Source: Priestia iocasae (GTDB lineage: Bacteria; Bacillota; Bacilli; Bacillales; Bacillaceae_H). Taken from it: DNA of 64,000 nucleotides. Shown one piece after another: positions 37,532-47,317 of the stretch (its first letter is position 1; every line of letters begins with the position of its first letter). Under the pieces are notes generated by a model that saw nothing but the letters and a program-made list of their open reading frames with translations, made no database searches and was not told where the DNA came from. The translations under genes and the position numbers were made by a program. Location: the NCBI RefSeq assembly GCF_016909075.1, contig NZ_JAFBFC010000001.1, forward strand, positions 62,001 through 126,000, in the 5' to 3' direction.

Positions 37532-38074
37532 ATGTTAGATATTATCTTAATAGGATTACTTCTTTTAGGTTTCTTTGTTGGAATTAAGAGAGGTTTTATT
37601 TTACAACTTGTTCATCTGATTAGTTTTGTTGCGGCCTTTCTTGTAGCTTATACGTTTAGTGGAGATTTAGCGCCTCGATTACGTATTTTAATTCCGTTTC
37701 CTAATTTCGATCAGCAAAGTGTTGCATCATTCTTTGTTAGCTCCGCATATATGGAAGATGCGTTTTATCGAATGATTGCTTTTGCAATCTTATTTTTCGC
37801 TACACAAATTTTACTGAGAATGGTTGGTTCTATGCTCACATCTCTAGCTCAGCTACCAATTTTAAAGCAGTTGAATAAGTGGGGAGGCGGTATACTAGGG
37901 TTTTTAGAAGTATACGTGGTTGTCTTCATTTTACTCTACATTGGAGCGGTTCTACCTGTAAGTGGCATACAAATACCTATTCAACAGTCGATTGTAGCGA
38001 CACATATTGTTCAAAATACGCCATATTTGTCCGCTACTCTACAAGATTTATGGACACAGTATGGATCAATATAA
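37532..38074 (+). CDS. CvpA family membrane protein (YshB)
   Basis: 180 residues with four membrane spans. It matches the colicin V production protein family through MLDIILIGLLLLGFFVGIKRGFILQLVHLISF and the later LLRMVGSMLTSLAQLPILKQLNKWGGGILGFLEVY. Function is unclear. The ATG at 37532 is chosen over 37523 because AAAGGA is nine bases upstream and homologues start MLD. It lies directly after zapA. A terminator follows before polX. Confidence 0.87.
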   Translation: MLDIILIGLLLLGFFVGIKRGFILQLVHLISFVAAFLVAYTFSGDLAPRLRILIPFPNFDQQSVASFFVSSAYMEDAFYRMIAFAILFFATQILLRMVGSMLTSLAQLPILKQLNKWGGGILGFLEVYVVVFILLYIGAVLPVSGIQIPIQQSIVATHIVQNTPYLSATLQDLWTQYGSI

Positions 38075-38085
38075 CGTTATGTCAT

Positions 38086-38132
38086 AAAGGGTGTTCCAAA
38101 AGTAATTGAAGCTTTTTGGGCCCTTTTTTTTT
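38086..38132 (+). terminator. Intrinsic terminator after cvpA
   Basis: AAAGGG..CCAAAAG and CTTTTTGG..CCCTTT pair in two helices, followed by a long T run. Confidence 0.8.
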
Positions 38133-38199
38133 ATAAAGTGGATTTTTCATTCAATTATTTGTATCATTTTCCTTAGTGATACGTAGAAGAGGTGATAGC

Positions 38200-39915
38200 A
38201 TGAATAAAAAAGAAATCATTCAATTGTTAGAAACGATTGCTACATATATGGAGTTAAAAGGAGATAATCCATTTAAAATATCCGCGTTTCGAAAAGCAGC
38301 GGCTGCACTTGAAAGCGATGAAAGAAGCTTAGCCGACATCGAAGATTTTACAGCTTTACAAGGAGTGGGAAAAGGTACATCAGCCGTTATTGTAGAGTTT
38401 ATTGAAACAGGTAAATCCTCTGTTCTTGATGAGTTAAAAAAAGAGGTACCAGAAGGACTTATTCCTTTGCTTAAGTTACCAGGATTAGGTGGGAAAAAAA
38501 TTGCCAAGCTCTATAAAGAGCTTGAGGTTACGGACCTTCATACATTAAGACAAGCGTGTCTTGATCACAAAGTCCAGGAATTAAGTGGATTTGGTAAAAA
38601 AACAGAAGAAAAGATTTTAGCAGCCGTAGAGGAATTCGGAAGTCGTCCTGAACGCTTGCCTCTTTCTTTTATGCTACCAATTGCGGAAGAAATCGATCTG
38701 CACCTATCAAGCATGAATGGAATTAATCGATATTCAAAAGCTGGTAGTATCCGTCGAATGAGAGAAACAATTAAAGACTTAGATTTTATCATTTCTACAA
38801 ACAATCCAAAGCAAGTAAGAGAGCAATTGATTACCATGCCGAATGTAAAAGAAGTGATTTCAAATGGTGATACAAAAGTATCGGTCGTTTTATCTTACGA
38901 ATACGATGTATCCGTCGATTTTCGTCTAATTGATGATACCGCTTTTGCAACTACTCTTCACCACTTTACCGGATCTAAAGAACATAATGTACGTATGAGA
39001 CAGCTAGCGAAAGAGCGTAGAGAAAAAATAAGTGAATATGGCGTAGAGAATAGTGAAACTGGAGAAGTAATGACGTTTGAATCTGAAGCAGCTTTCTATG
39101 CGCACTTTGGCTTGCCATTTATCCCTCCGGAACTACGTGAGGATGGTTCAGAGGTAGAAAGCTTTTCTCAGTCACATACACTTCTTACGCTGGAGGATGT
39201 GAAAGGTGATTTGCACATGCATTCAACGTGGAGTGATGGTGCGCATTCAATTGAAGAGATGGCAGAAGCTTGTCGAGCAAAAGGGTATAAATACATGGCA
39301 ATTACCGATCATTCTCAATATTTAAAAGTAGCCAATGGTTTAACACCTGAGCGCCTTAGAAAGCAATTAGAAGAAGTAAAAAGACTAAACGCAAAATATG
39401 ATGACTTTACAATTCTAGCAGGAATTGAAATGGACATTTTACCAGATGGAACATTAGATTACGATGATGATTTACTGAAGGAAATGGACGTCGTCATTGC
39501 ATCCATTCATTCTAGCTTTTCGCAATCTAGAGAAGAGATTATGAAGCGTTTAAAAACAGCGTTAGAAAGTCATCATGTTGATATTATTGCCCATCCAACG
39601 GGTCGATTAATTGGTCGACGTGAAGGGTATGATGTGGATGTTGAATTACTGATTGAACTAGCGAAAGAGACAAATACAGCCCTTGAATTAAATGCAAACC
39701 CGCATCGTTTAGATTTAGCGGCAGAACACGTACGAAAAGCACAAGAAGCTGGTGTGAAAGTGACCATTAATACGGACGCTCATCGAATCGATATGTTAGA
39801 TCATATGGAGGTAGGAGTAGCGACAGCGATCAAAGGGTGGTTGAAGCCTGACACCGTGATAAATACGTACTCATTGGAAGAGTTGGTCACATTTTTAAAA
39901 CGCAACGACGAATAG
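38200..39915 (+). CDS. polX: DNA polymerase/3'-5' exonuclease PolX
   Basis: 571 residues. An N-terminal family X polymerase carries helix-hairpin-helix motifs (LQGVGKGTSAVIVEFI, LKLPGLGGKKIAKLY, SGFGKKTEEKILAAV). Its nucleotidyltransferase motif is AGSIRRMRETIKDLDFII, with both Asp residues. A C-terminal PHP domain starts KGDLHMHSTWSDGAHS and continues with AITDHSQY and AGIEMDIL. The PHP domain gives Mn2+-dependent 3'-5' exonuclease and AP endonuclease activity in the B. subtilis enzyme. The ATG at 38200 is chosen over 38176 because AGAGGTGAT is just upstream. Confidence 0.95.
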   Translation: MNKKEIIQLLETIATYMELKGDNPFKISAFRKAAAALESDERSLADIEDFTALQGVGKGTSAVIVEFIETGKSSVLDELKKEVPEGLIPLLKLPGLGGKKIAKLYKELEVTDLHTLRQACLDHKVQELSGFGKKTEEKILAAVEEFGSRPERLPLSFMLPIAEEIDLHLSSMNGINRYSKAGSIRRMRETIKDLDFIISTNNPKQVREQLITMPNVKEVISNGDTKVSVVLSYEYDVSVDFRLIDDTAFATTLHHFTGSKEHNVRMRQLAKERREKISEYGVENSETGEVMTFESEAAFYAHFGLPFIPPELREDGSEVESFSQSHTLLTLEDVKGDLHMHSTWSDGAHSIEEMAEACRAKGYKYMAITDHSQYLKVANGLTPERLRKQLEEVKRLNAKYDDFTILAGIEMDILPDGTLDYDDDLLKEMDVVIASIHSSFSQSREEIMKRLKTALESHHVDIIAHPTGRLIGRREGYDVDVELLIELAKETNTALELNANPHRLDLAAEHVRKAQEAGVKVTINTDAHRIDMLDHMEVGVATAIKGWLKPDTVINTYSLEELVTFLKRNDE

Positions 39916-39927
39916 GAGGACCAAATT

Positions 39928-42291
39928 GTGCAGCAACGAGTTATGCATGTACTTGAATTTCACAAAGTAAAAGAACAATTAATGACACATGTCGCTTCTT
40001 CACTTGGAAGAGAGAAGGTATCAAACTTAACCCCTTCATCTAATTATGAAGAGGTTGTTAACTGGCAAGAAATGACAGATGAAGCAACAACTATTTTGCG
40101 ATTAAGAGGCAATGTTCCTTTAGGCGGTATTTTCGATGTGCGTCCGAACGTAAAGCGAGCCCAAATTGGAGGAGTACTTAGTGCAAATGAACTTCTTGAT
40201 ATCGCAAGTACCATTTACGCTTCGAGGCAATTAAAAAACTTTGAAGAAGATTTAGCATCAGATGAAGGAATCGTTGTTCCACTTTTTCAAGAGCTTGTAT
40301 CGAGGATTACGCCCCTTCCTCATCTTGAGCAAACGATTAAACATAGCATTGATGAGAATGGGACAGTGCTAGATGGAGCGAGTGACAAACTAAGAACAAT
40401 TAGACAAAAGCTACGCTCAACAGAATCGAGAATACGTGAAAAACTAGAAAATATGATTCGTTCATCTTCGGCTCAAAAGATGCTGTCAGATGCGATTGTC
40501 ACAATTCGAAATGAGCGTTTTGTTATTCCTGTTAAGCAAGAATATCGAAGTGCTTACGGTGGAATCGTTCATGATCAGTCTTCTTCAGGTGCAACATTAT
40601 TCATTGAACCTCAAGCAATTGTTACGTTAAATAATGAATTGCAAGAAGCAAAGGTAAAAGAAAAACAAGAAGTAGAGCGGATTCTTATTGAGCTAACGAA
40701 GGAAGTTGCTGAAGTAGGAAGTGAATTGTACCAAAACGTTAATCAGCTTGCAGAATTAGATTTTATGTTTACAAAAGGGAAGTATAGTCATGCATTAAAA
40801 GCTTCAAAGCCAAAGATGAATAATCAAGGATATGTTCGATTATTTAAAGCGAAACACCCACTTATTTCACAAGAAGAAGTGGTCGCAAATGATATTGAGC
40901 TTGGAACAGACTTTACATCCATTGTCATTACAGGTCCAAATACAGGAGGAAAAACCGTCACATTAAAAACGTTAGGGTTGTTTACGTTGATGGCACAAGC
41001 TGGTTTACAAGTTCCGGCCCTAGACGGCTCAGAAATGGCTGTATTTAGTAAGGTTTTTGCTGATATTGGAGATGAACAATCTATTGAGCAAAGCCTAAGT
41101 ACATTCTCCTCTCATATGGTAAACATTGTTGAAATTTTACGTGATGTAGATGAAGATAGCTTAGTGTTATTTGATGAGCTAGGTGCTGGAACAGATCCTC
41201 AAGAAGGAGCGGCTCTTGCCATATCTATTTTAGATGAGGTATATCAAAGAGGAGCTCGTGTCATTGCAACAACACACTATCCAGAATTAAAAGCATATGG
41301 ATATAATCGTAAAGGTGTTGTGAATGCAAGTGTGGAATTTGATATTGAAACATTAAGTCCAACATACAAGTTATTAATTGGTGTTCCAGGGCGAAGTAAT
41401 GCATTTGAAATCTCAAAGCGACTGGGTCTTGAGTTCTCTGTCATTGAACGAGCAAGAGGATATGTTGGAGCGGAAACAAATAAAGTAGAAAATATGATTG
41501 CATCACTTGAACAAAGTCGAAGAAAAGCCGAGACAGAGCTTGAAGACGCTGAGCAATTACGTAAAGAAGCTGATAAGTTACATAAAGAGCTTCAAAAGCA
41601 AATTATCGAGTTTAACGAAAAACGAGATAAGTTGTATGAAAAAGCGGAAGAAAAAGCAGAGAAAACGGTGGAGCAAGCAAAAGAAGAAGCAGAATCCATT
41701 ATCCGTGAGTTACGCAATATGCGTAAAAATCAGCAAGCATCAGTGAAAGAACACGAGTTAATTGAGGCTAGAAAGCGATTAGAAGAAGCGGTTCCTACTC
41801 TTGAGAAAAGTAGTAAAAAGAAGGCGGTTCAGAAATCTCAAGTTAGAACCCTTTCAGAAGGTGATGAAGTAAAAGTACTAACATGGGGTCAAAAAGGAAC
41901 GTTAATTGCAAAAGTGAGCAATACAGAATGGCAAGTTCAAATGGGTATTATGAAAATGAAAGTAAAGGAAAAGGACATAGAGTATGTAAGTTCTCCTAAA
42001 CCAATCGAAACAAAGCCACTAGCAACGGTGAAAGGGAAAGACTATCATGTGAGCCTAGAATTAGACTTGCGAGGAGAGCGCTATGAAAATGCCCTTTTAC
42101 GAGTAGAGAAATATATTGATGATGCTCTATTGGCAGGCTACCCGAGAGTGTCAATTATTCATGGAAAAGGAACAGGTGCATTACGTCAAGGAGTACAAGA
42201 GTATTTGAAGAATCACCGTTCCGTTAAAAGTGTGCGATTTGGGGAAGCAACAGAAGGTGGCACAGGTGTCAGTGTTGTAGAGTTTAAGTAA
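39928..42291 (+). CDS. mutS2: Endonuclease MutS2
   Basis: 787 residues. It lacks the mismatch-recognition domain of MutS. It shows the helical core, the ABC-type ATPase with Walker [18 protein letters not shown] and the [18 protein letters not shown] Walker B/signature region. A long coiled coil (about 520-620) and a C-terminal Smr nuclease domain ([36 protein letters not shown]) complete it. Homologues suppress recombination or rescue collided ribosomes, depending on species. GTG is the start, with AGGAGGA nine bases upstream. It is 12 bases after polX, so probably one operon. Confidence 0.95.
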   Translation: MQQRVMHVLEFHKVKEQLMTHVASSLGREKVSNLTPSSNYEEVVNWQEMTDEATTILRLRGNVPLGGIFDVRPNVKRAQIGGVLSANELLDIASTIYASRQLKNFEEDLASDEGIVVPLFQELVSRITPLPHLEQTIKHSIDENGTVLDGASDKLRTIRQKLRSTESRIREKLENMIRSSSAQKMLSDAIVTIRNERFVIPVKQEYRSAYGGIVHDQSSSGATLFIEPQAIVTLNNELQEAKVKEKQEVERILIELTKEVAEVGSELYQNVNQLAELDFMFTKGKYSHALKASKPKMNNQGYVRLFKAKHPLISQEEVVANDIELGTDFTSIVITGPNTGGKTVTLKTLGLFTLMAQAGLQVPALDGSEMAVFSKVFADIGDEQSIEQSLSTFSSHMVNIVEILRDVDEDSLVLFDELGAGTDPQEGAALAISILDEVYQRGARVIATTHYPELKAYGYNRKGVVNASVEFDIETLSPTYKLLIGVPGRSNAFEISKRLGLEFSVIERARGYVGAETNKVENMIASLEQSRRKAETELEDAEQLRKEADKLHKELQKQIIEFNEKRDKLYEKAEEKAEKTVEQAKEEAESIIRELRNMRKNQQASVKEHELIEARKRLEEAVPTLEKSSKKKAVQKSQVRTLSEGDEVKVLTWGQKGTLIAKVSNTEWQVQMGIMKMKVKEKDIEYVSSPKPIETKPLATVKGKDYHVSLELDLRGERYENALLRVEKYIDDALLAGYPRVSIIHGKGTGALRQGVQEYLKNHRSVKSVRFGEATEGGTGVSVVEFK

Positions 42292-42305
42292 GGGAGAGCG
42301 TAATC

Positions 42306-42713
42306 ATGCATAACTTCTGGAATAACCCATACGTAGAAACCGTAGGGTATTATAGCGTAGTAGTCTTAAGTATGATTGTCTTTTTGGTCATTTTTGAAGT
42401 TGTAACGAAGTATAAAAACTGGGAAGAAATTCAAAAAGGGAATCTAGCCGTGGCGATGGCTACCGGAGGGAAAATCTTCGGCTTGGCTAATATATTTCGA
42501 TATTCAATTGAGCAGCATGACACGTTGTTAACGATGCTTGGCTGGGGTGTATTTGGTTTTATCATTTTATTAATGAGCTACTTTATGTTTGAATTTTTAA
42601 CACCAAAATTTCGAATTGATGATGAAATTGAAAAAGACAATCGAGCAGTAGGGTTAATTTCTTTCATTATCTCAGTCGGGATGTCATTTGTCATTGGAGC
42701 CAACATAGGGTGA
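42306..42713 (+). CDS. yshE: DUF350 family membrane protein YshE
   Basis: 135 residues, with four membrane spans in two DUF350-type pairs. Each pair has the short charged loops typical of the family (AVAMATGGKIFGLANI, ...EKDNRAVGLISFIISVGMSFVIG). Function is unknown. GGGAGAG precedes the ATG. It is 14 bases after mutS2 and directly upstream of a 27-residue membrane peptide. Confidence 0.85.
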   Translation: MHNFWNNPYVETVGYYSVVVLSMIVFLVIFEVVTKYKNWEEIQKGNLAVAMATGGKIFGLANIFRYSIEQHDTLLTMLGWGVFGFIILLMSYFMFEFLTPKFRIDDEIEKDNRAVGLISFIISVGMSFVIGANIG

Positions 42714-42723
42714 GGAGAGAAAG

Positions 42724-42807
42724 ATGGAAACGTTAGCCAAAGTATTAATTGCTTTATGTAGTATATTTGTCATAATTGGTATGATTTATTGGGCGTTTTT
42801 CGCTTAA
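42724..42807 (+). CDS. 27-residue single-span membrane peptide downstream of yshE
   Basis: This is a short open frame with a good ribosome-binding site, GAGGAGAG, spaced four bases before ATG and overlapping the yshE stop. The peptide starts METLAKVLIAL and continues CSIFVIIGMIYWAFFA. It forms one hydrophobic helix with a short N-terminal cap and no charged tail. It is probably translated from the yshE mRNA and inserted in the membrane, perhaps with YshE. I do not recognise it. Its reality rests on the ribosome-binding site, tight spacing and composition, and needs conservation evidence. Confidence 0.6.
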   Translation: METLAKVLIALCSIFVIIGMIYWAFFA

Positions 42808-42845
42808 GGAAAGCTGGTTTAGAAACAAAAATAGTTATAAATGAG

Positions 42846-42898
42846 AAGACGACTATCTCAAGAGGCTTCTGCCTTCTTATTAGAGATAGTCGTTTTTA
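42846..42898 (+). terminator. Intrinsic terminator of the polX-mutS2-yshE group
   Basis: ACGACTATCTC (42849-42859) and GAGATAGTCGT (42883-42893), long loop, then five T. The rest of the gap to lcfA (42899-43088) shows no gene I can support. Confidence 0.82.
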
Positions 42899-43088
42899 TT
42901 TTACCATTCAAGGATCATATGAAAAGATGAGGAACATAGAGAGGAGAATTAAATCATTTGTTTATGAATGCCAAAAGCACCATTTTTCATTTTAGAAGTA
43001 AGCTTGGTTTATGACATGTTTACATCATTCCGTCGATATAGTTAAGTATAAAAGCTTTATATTCAAACATATTTTTAGTAATCTCACA

Positions 43089-43136
43089 TTGAAACACATG
43101 AAGGCATGTACTATAATTTATGTATTGAATATTCAA
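43089..43136 (+). promoter_or_regulatory. Promoter of lcfA with a downstream palindrome
   Basis: TTGAAA (43089), a 17-base spacer and TATAAT (43112-43117). TTGAATATTCAA (43125-43136) follows, a perfect palindrome in the place of an operator. It only partly resembles the FadR box. Confidence 0.6.
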
Positions 43137-43163
43137 AAAATTAGGTATATAGGGGGAGTGTAT

Positions 43164-44849
43164 ATGGAAAATACGAAGCCATGGTTAGCGTTATATCCAA
43201 AGGAGATACCTGTGTCTATTGACTATGGAGGAAAGACGCTAGTAGAGCTATTTGAAGAAGCAGCCGTTGAATATCGCGATAAGAACGCTATTCACTTTTT
43301 GGGGAAAACCGTAAAGTTTGGGGAGTTATATGAGCAGTCATTAAAATTTGCTTCCTATTTACAGAGCCTAGGCTTAACAAAAGGGGAAAGAGTAGCCATT
43401 ATGTTACCAAACTGTCCACAAGCAGTTATTGCTTTTTATGGCGTATTACTTGCTGGAGGAACAGTAGTTGAAACAAATCCCTTATATATGGAGCGAGAAT
43501 TAGAATATCAGTTAAATGACTCAGGGGCTAAGTTCATTATTTCTTTAGATTTATTGTATCCACGTATCTCTAAAGTGAAAGCGCTAACAAAGATAGAACA
43601 CGTTATTATTACAAGTATCAAAGATTACCTTCCTTTTCCTAAAAATCTTATTTATCCATTCATTCAAAAAAAGCAGCATGGTATCACGGTTAAAGTAGAG
43701 CACCATGGCTCAACTCATTTACTAGCTGAGATTATGAAAGTAGCATCAGCTAATCCAACGGCTGTAGACATTAAACAAGAAGACTTAGCACTTTTACAAT
43801 ATACAGGAGGAACGACCGGCTTTCCAAAAGGTGTCATGTTAACACATCGAAACTTAGTTGCTAACTCTATGATGTGCTCACATTGGCTTTATAAGTGTAA
43901 AAAAGGAGAAGAAAAAATACTAGGTGTTTTACCATTTTTTCATGTGTACGGCTTAACAACGGTGTTAATTTTATCTGTTCTACAAGGCTATGAAATGATT
44001 TTACTACCAAAGTTCGATCCAGAGACCACACTAAAAACCATTCACAAGCAAAGACCAACGTTGTTTCCAGGAGCGCCAACGATTTATATTGCACTATTAA
44101 ATCATCCAAACCTACAAAAATATGACTTGTCTTCCATTGACTCTTGTATTAGCGGATCTGCTCCGTTACCTGTAGAAGTACAAGAACAATTTGAAGAAGT
44201 AACAGGAGGAAAACTCGTAGAAGGATATGGACTTACTGAGACATCTCCTGTAACACATGCAAACTTCGTATGGGAAGAAAGAGTGACGGGAAGTATTGGA
44301 GTTCCTTGGCCAAATACAGAATCAATGATTATATCCTTTGAAACAGGTGAACAAGCAGATATAAAAGAAATAGGAGAGATTGCTGTAAAAGGTCCACAAG
44401 TGATGAAAGGGTATTGGAATCAACCAGAGGAAACAGATTCTGTGTTAAAAGATGGATGGTTTTTAACGGGAGATTTGGGATATATGGATGAGCGTGGATA
44501 CTTTTATGTTGTCGATCGTAAAAAAGATATGATTATTGCTGGTGGATTTAATATTTACCCGAGAGAAGTAGAAGAGGTATTATATGAGTATGATGCAATT
44601 CAAGAGGTGGTCGTTGCTGGCGTTCCAGATCCATACCGAGGAGAAACAGTAAAGGCATATGTCGTATTAAAAGAAGGTGCTACTTGTACAGAGGAAGAGC
44701 TGAACAAATTTGCTAGAACCTATTTAGCGGCATATAAAGTACCGAGAATGTATGAGTTTAGAAAAGAATTACCAAAAACAGCAGTAGGAAAAATATTAAG
44801 AAGAGCTCTTGTTGAAGAAGAAAAAGAGAAACAGAAAAAAGCAACGTAG
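43164..44849 (+). CDS. lcfA: Long-chain fatty-acid--CoA ligase
   Basis: 561 residues. It activates fatty acids to acyl-CoA at the start of beta-oxidation. The AMP-binding P-loop is LLQYTGGTTGFPKGVMLTHRN. Adenylate motifs include EGYGLTETSPVTHAN and GWFLTGDLGYMDERGYFYVVDRKKDMIIAGGFNIYPREVEE, which holds the fatty-acyl-CoA-synthetase signature. The catalytic Lys is in LPKTAVGKILRRAL. The ATG at 43164 is chosen over an in-frame upstream start (43011) because AGGGGGAG is adjacent and the extension crosses the promoter. It heads lcfA-fadR-fadB-etfBA. Confidence 0.95.
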   Translation: MENTKPWLALYPKEIPVSIDYGGKTLVELFEEAAVEYRDKNAIHFLGKTVKFGELYEQSLKFASYLQSLGLTKGERVAIMLPNCPQAVIAFYGVLLAGGTVVETNPLYMERELEYQLNDSGAKFIISLDLLYPRISKVKALTKIEHVIITSIKDYLPFPKNLIYPFIQKKQHGITVKVEHHGSTHLLAEIMKVASANPTAVDIKQEDLALLQYTGGTTGFPKGVMLTHRNLVANSMMCSHWLYKCKKGEEKILGVLPFFHVYGLTTVLILSVLQGYEMILLPKFDPETTLKTIHKQRPTLFPGAPTIYIALLNHPNLQKYDLSSIDSCISGSAPLPVEVQEQFEEVTGGKLVEGYGLTETSPVTHANFVWEERVTGSIGVPWPNTESMIISFETGEQADIKEIGEIAVKGPQVMKGYWNQPEETDSVLKDGWFLTGDLGYMDERGYFYVVDRKKDMIIAGGFNIYPREVEEVLYEYDAIQEVVVAGVPDPYRGETVKAYVVLKEGATCTEEELNKFARTYLAAYKVPRMYEFRKELPKTAVGKILRRALVEEEKEKQKKAT

Positions 44850-44889
44850 ACACAAACGGCAGGTTTTGTTCTCTTTTTTTAAAACAATA

Positions 44890-44918
44890 TTGACATAAGC
44901 CGTTTGTTTCTTTATTAT
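44890..44918 (+). promoter_or_regulatory. Probable sigma-A promoter of fadR
   Basis: TTGACA, a 17-base spacer and TATTAT, directly before the FadR-like operator. Confidence 0.75.
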
Positions 44919-44920
44919 AA

Positions 44921-44948
44921 AAATATGAATGAATGGTCATTCATATTT
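44921..44948 (+). promoter_or_regulatory. FadR operator upstream of fadR
   Basis: AAATATGAATGA and its exact complement, four bases apart. The core TGAATGAATGGTCATTCA differs at one position from the reported B. subtilis FadR box TGAATGAMTANTCATTCA. Its place just after the -10 box suggests autorepression relieved by long-chain acyl-CoA. Confidence 0.85.
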
Positions 44949-44967
44949 TAAAAGGAGCGTAAATAGA

Positions 44968-45561
44968 TTGAAAAGAAACAAACCAAAATATAAACAAATT
45001 ATTGATGCTGCTGTTATTGTAATAGCCGAAAACGGTTATCATAACGCACAAGTTTCTAAAATTGCAAAGCAAGCTGGCGTTGCGGATGGAACGATTTATC
45101 TTTATTTTAAAAACAAAGAAGACGTACTGATCTCCTTGTTTCAAGAAAAAATGGGACAATTTGTTGAAAAAATTGAAGAAGAAATTGCAGGAAAACAGAG
45201 AGCATCAGAGAAGTTATATATGTTAGTTGAAAAGCACTTTGCTCTTTTAGCAGAAGATCACCATTTAGCAAAGGTCACGCAATTAGAGTTACGACAATCA
45301 AACAAAGATTTACGTTTGAAAATTAATGAGGTGCTAAAAGGTTACTTGCAAGTCGTAGAATCGATTTTACAAACAGGAATTGAAACAAATGAATTTCACA
45401 AAGATTTAGATGTTCGCTTGGCGAAGCAAATGATCTTTGGAACAATCGATGAAACAGTAACAACATGGGTGATGAATGATCACCGATACAACTTAATTGA
45501 ATTATCACCAAAAGTGCATCACTTATTGATCCATGGATGTGGCGGCTCTCAACCTTCTTAG
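44968..45561 (+). CDS. fadR: TetR-family fatty-acid degradation repressor FadR
   Basis: 197 residues. It is the Bacillus FadR (YsiA), unrelated to E. coli GntR-type FadR. An N-terminal TetR helix-turn-helix (about 10-56) reads KYKQIIDAAVIVIAENGYHNAQVSKIAKQAGVADGTIYLYFKNKEDVL, with the ligand domain after it. It represses fatty-acid degradation genes until long-chain acyl-CoA binds. TTG is the start, with AAAGGAG ten bases upstream. An earlier ATG frame would run through the operator. A hairpin without a T run (45543-45571) lies at its 3' end. Confidence 0.93.
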   Translation: MKRNKPKYKQIIDAAVIVIAENGYHNAQVSKIAKQAGVADGTIYLYFKNKEDVLISLFQEKMGQFVEKIEEEIAGKQRASEKLYMLVEKHFALLAEDHHLAKVTQLELRQSNKDLRLKINEVLKGYLQVVESILQTGIETNEFHKDLDVRLAKQMIFGTIDETVTTWVMNDHRYNLIELSPKVHHLLIHGCGGSQPS

Positions 45562-45610
45562 GTTGAAGCCGTTATAATACATATTTTCAAACAAGGGGTG
45601 GGACAAAACA

Positions 45611-46384
45611 GTGGAATTTTTACAAGTTGAAACAAATGAATATATCACGACCATTACGTTAAACAGACCTCCTGCAAATGCTTTGTCACAAGCAATTTTG
45701 AAAGAGCTTTCAGAAGTGCTAGGCGAAGTAAGAGAAGATGACAATACAAGAGTGATTGTGCTACAAGGGGAAGGGCGATTTTTCTGTGCAGGAGCAGATA
45801 TAAAAGAATTTACTACTCTTCAAAATGAAGGGGAATATGAAGAATTAGCGAAAAAGGGCCAACAATTATTTGAATACATCGAAACATATCCAAAGCCAAT
45901 TATCGCTTCTATTCACGGGGCAGCACTTGGAGGAGGATTAGAGTTGGCCATGAGTTGTCATATTCGCCTTGTAAGTGAAAATGCGAAACTAGGATTACCA
46001 GAATTACAACTTGGTATTATTCCAGGGTTTGCTGGTACACAAAGGCTGCCAAGATATGTGGGGGCAGGAAAAGCAGTTGAAATGATGTTGACAAGCGAGC
46101 CAATTTCAGGGCAGGAAGCAGCTAATCTGACGTTAGCCAACAATGCTTATCCTGAAGAGGAATTAAAAGAGCAAACATTCAAGCTTGCAAAGAAAATTGC
46201 GAAGAAAAGTCCAGTATCAGTAAAAGCAACATTAGAGTTGATTCAGTATACAAAGTCATCTACATTCCATGAAGGTGTAGCGAAAGAAGCGCAGTTATTT
46301 GGAAAAGTGTTTGGCTCCAATGATGCCAAAGAAGGTGTAAGCGCTTTTATGGAAAAGCGTGAACCTAGTTTCTCAGGAAGATAA
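45611..46384 (+). CDS. fadB: Enoyl-CoA hydratase
   Basis: 257 residues of the crotonase fold, YsiB/FadB of the Bacillus operon. It hydrates trans-2-enoyl-CoA in beta-oxidation. The oxyanion-hole segments are FCAGADIKEF and HGAALGGGLELAMSCHIRL. The catalytic Glu sits in GLPELQLGIIPGFAGTQRLPRYVG. GTG is the start, with AGGGGTGGG upstream. It sits between fadR and etfB in the same direction. Confidence 0.93.
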   Translation: MEFLQVETNEYITTITLNRPPANALSQAILKELSEVLGEVREDDNTRVIVLQGEGRFFCAGADIKEFTTLQNEGEYEELAKKGQQLFEYIETYPKPIIASIHGAALGGGLELAMSCHIRLVSENAKLGLPELQLGIIPGFAGTQRLPRYVGAGKAVEMMLTSEPISGQEAANLTLANNAYPEEELKEQTFKLAKKIAKKSPVSVKATLELIQYTKSSTFHEGVAKEAQLFGKVFGSNDAKEGVSAFMEKREPSFSGR

Positions 46385-46452
46385 TTTTTTATCGTAAATT
46401 TTCTAAAGATTTTTAACATATAAACTTTTTAATTATTCAGGAGGGGAACAGA

Positions 46453-47226
46453 ATGAACATTTATGTGTTATTAAAAAGAACGTTTGATACAGAAGAAAAA
46501 ATTGCGTTAAGCAACGGCCGAATTGCAGAAGATGGAGCAGAATTTATTATCAATCCGTACGATGAATATGCGATTGAAGAAGCAATTCAAGTCAAGGATC
46601 AACACGGTGGAGAGATTACGGTTGTGACAGTTGGATCAGAAGAGTCTGAGAAAGAGCTTCGTACAGCTTTAGCAATGGGAGCAGATAAAGCGGTATTAAT
46701 TAACATTGAAGATGAAATTGAAGATGGAGATCAATACACAACATCTAAGATTCTAGCAGAGTACTTAAAAGATAAAAATGCGGATTTAATCTTAGGAGGT
46801 AACGTTGCGATTGATGGAGGATCAGGTCAAGTGGGACCTCGTGTTGCTGAATTATTAGAGATTCCTTACGTAACGACGATTACCAAATTAGAAATCGATG
46901 GTAAGAATGCAACGGTTGTACGCGATGTAGAGGGTGATTCAGAAGTGATTGAAACAACGTTACCTCTTCTTATTACGGCACAGCAAGGACTAAATGAGCC
47001 ACGTTATCCATCTTTACCAGGGATTATGAAAGCGAAGAAGAAGCCATTAGAAGAGTTAGAATTAGATGACTTAGATTTAGATGAAAGTGACGTAGAAGCT
47101 AAAACAAAAACAATTGAGATTTATTTACCACCTAAAAAAGAAGCGGGTCGTGTATTATCTGGTGATGTTCAAGATCAAGTAAAAGAACTTGTAGGTCTTC
47201 TACATTCAGAAGCGAAAGTAGTGTAA
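46453..47226 (+). CDS. etfB: Electron transfer flavoprotein beta subunit
   Basis: 257 residues. With EtfA it accepts electrons from acyl-CoA dehydrogenases and passes them to the quinone pool. It has the beta-type opening MNIYVLLKRTFDTEEKI, the AMP-binding region GADKAVLINI and LGGNVAIDGGSGQVGPRVAELL, and the signature VIETTLPLLITAQQGLNEPRYPSLPGIMKAKKKP. The ribosome-binding site AGGAGGGG is strong. etfA follows after about 90 bases. Confidence 0.95.
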   Translation: MNIYVLLKRTFDTEEKIALSNGRIAEDGAEFIINPYDEYAIEEAIQVKDQHGGEITVVTVGSEESEKELRTALAMGADKAVLINIEDEIEDGDQYTTSKILAEYLKDKNADLILGGNVAIDGGSGQVGPRVAELLEIPYVTTITKLEIDGKNATVVRDVEGDSEVIETTLPLLITAQQGLNEPRYPSLPGIMKAKKKPLEELELDDLDLDESDVEAKTKTIEIYLPPKKEAGRVLSGDVQDQVKELVGLLHSEAKVV

Positions 47227-47317
47227 ATAGTAAAGGTGCTAATTGACTGAGCGCTAGCTCAACGATCTGAAATAAAGCAATATCATAAAACGGAATACAT
47301 GATACGGGGGTATTAAC

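Noticed and set aside
42789-42995. 68-residue open frame after yshE
   Set aside because: It reads through a terminator hairpin and has no ribosome-binding site; the 27-residue frame before it is better supported.
43125-43136. TTGAATATTCAA as a true FadR box
   Set aside because: Arms are too short and spacing differs from the consensus; kept only as a possible operator.
43011-43163. N-terminal extension of lcfA
   Set aside because: It crosses the promoter and its -10 box; the ribosome-binding site fits ATG 43164.
45543-45571. Hairpin at the end of fadR as a terminator
   Set aside because: Stable stem but no T run; fadB follows in the same direction, so full termination is unlikely.
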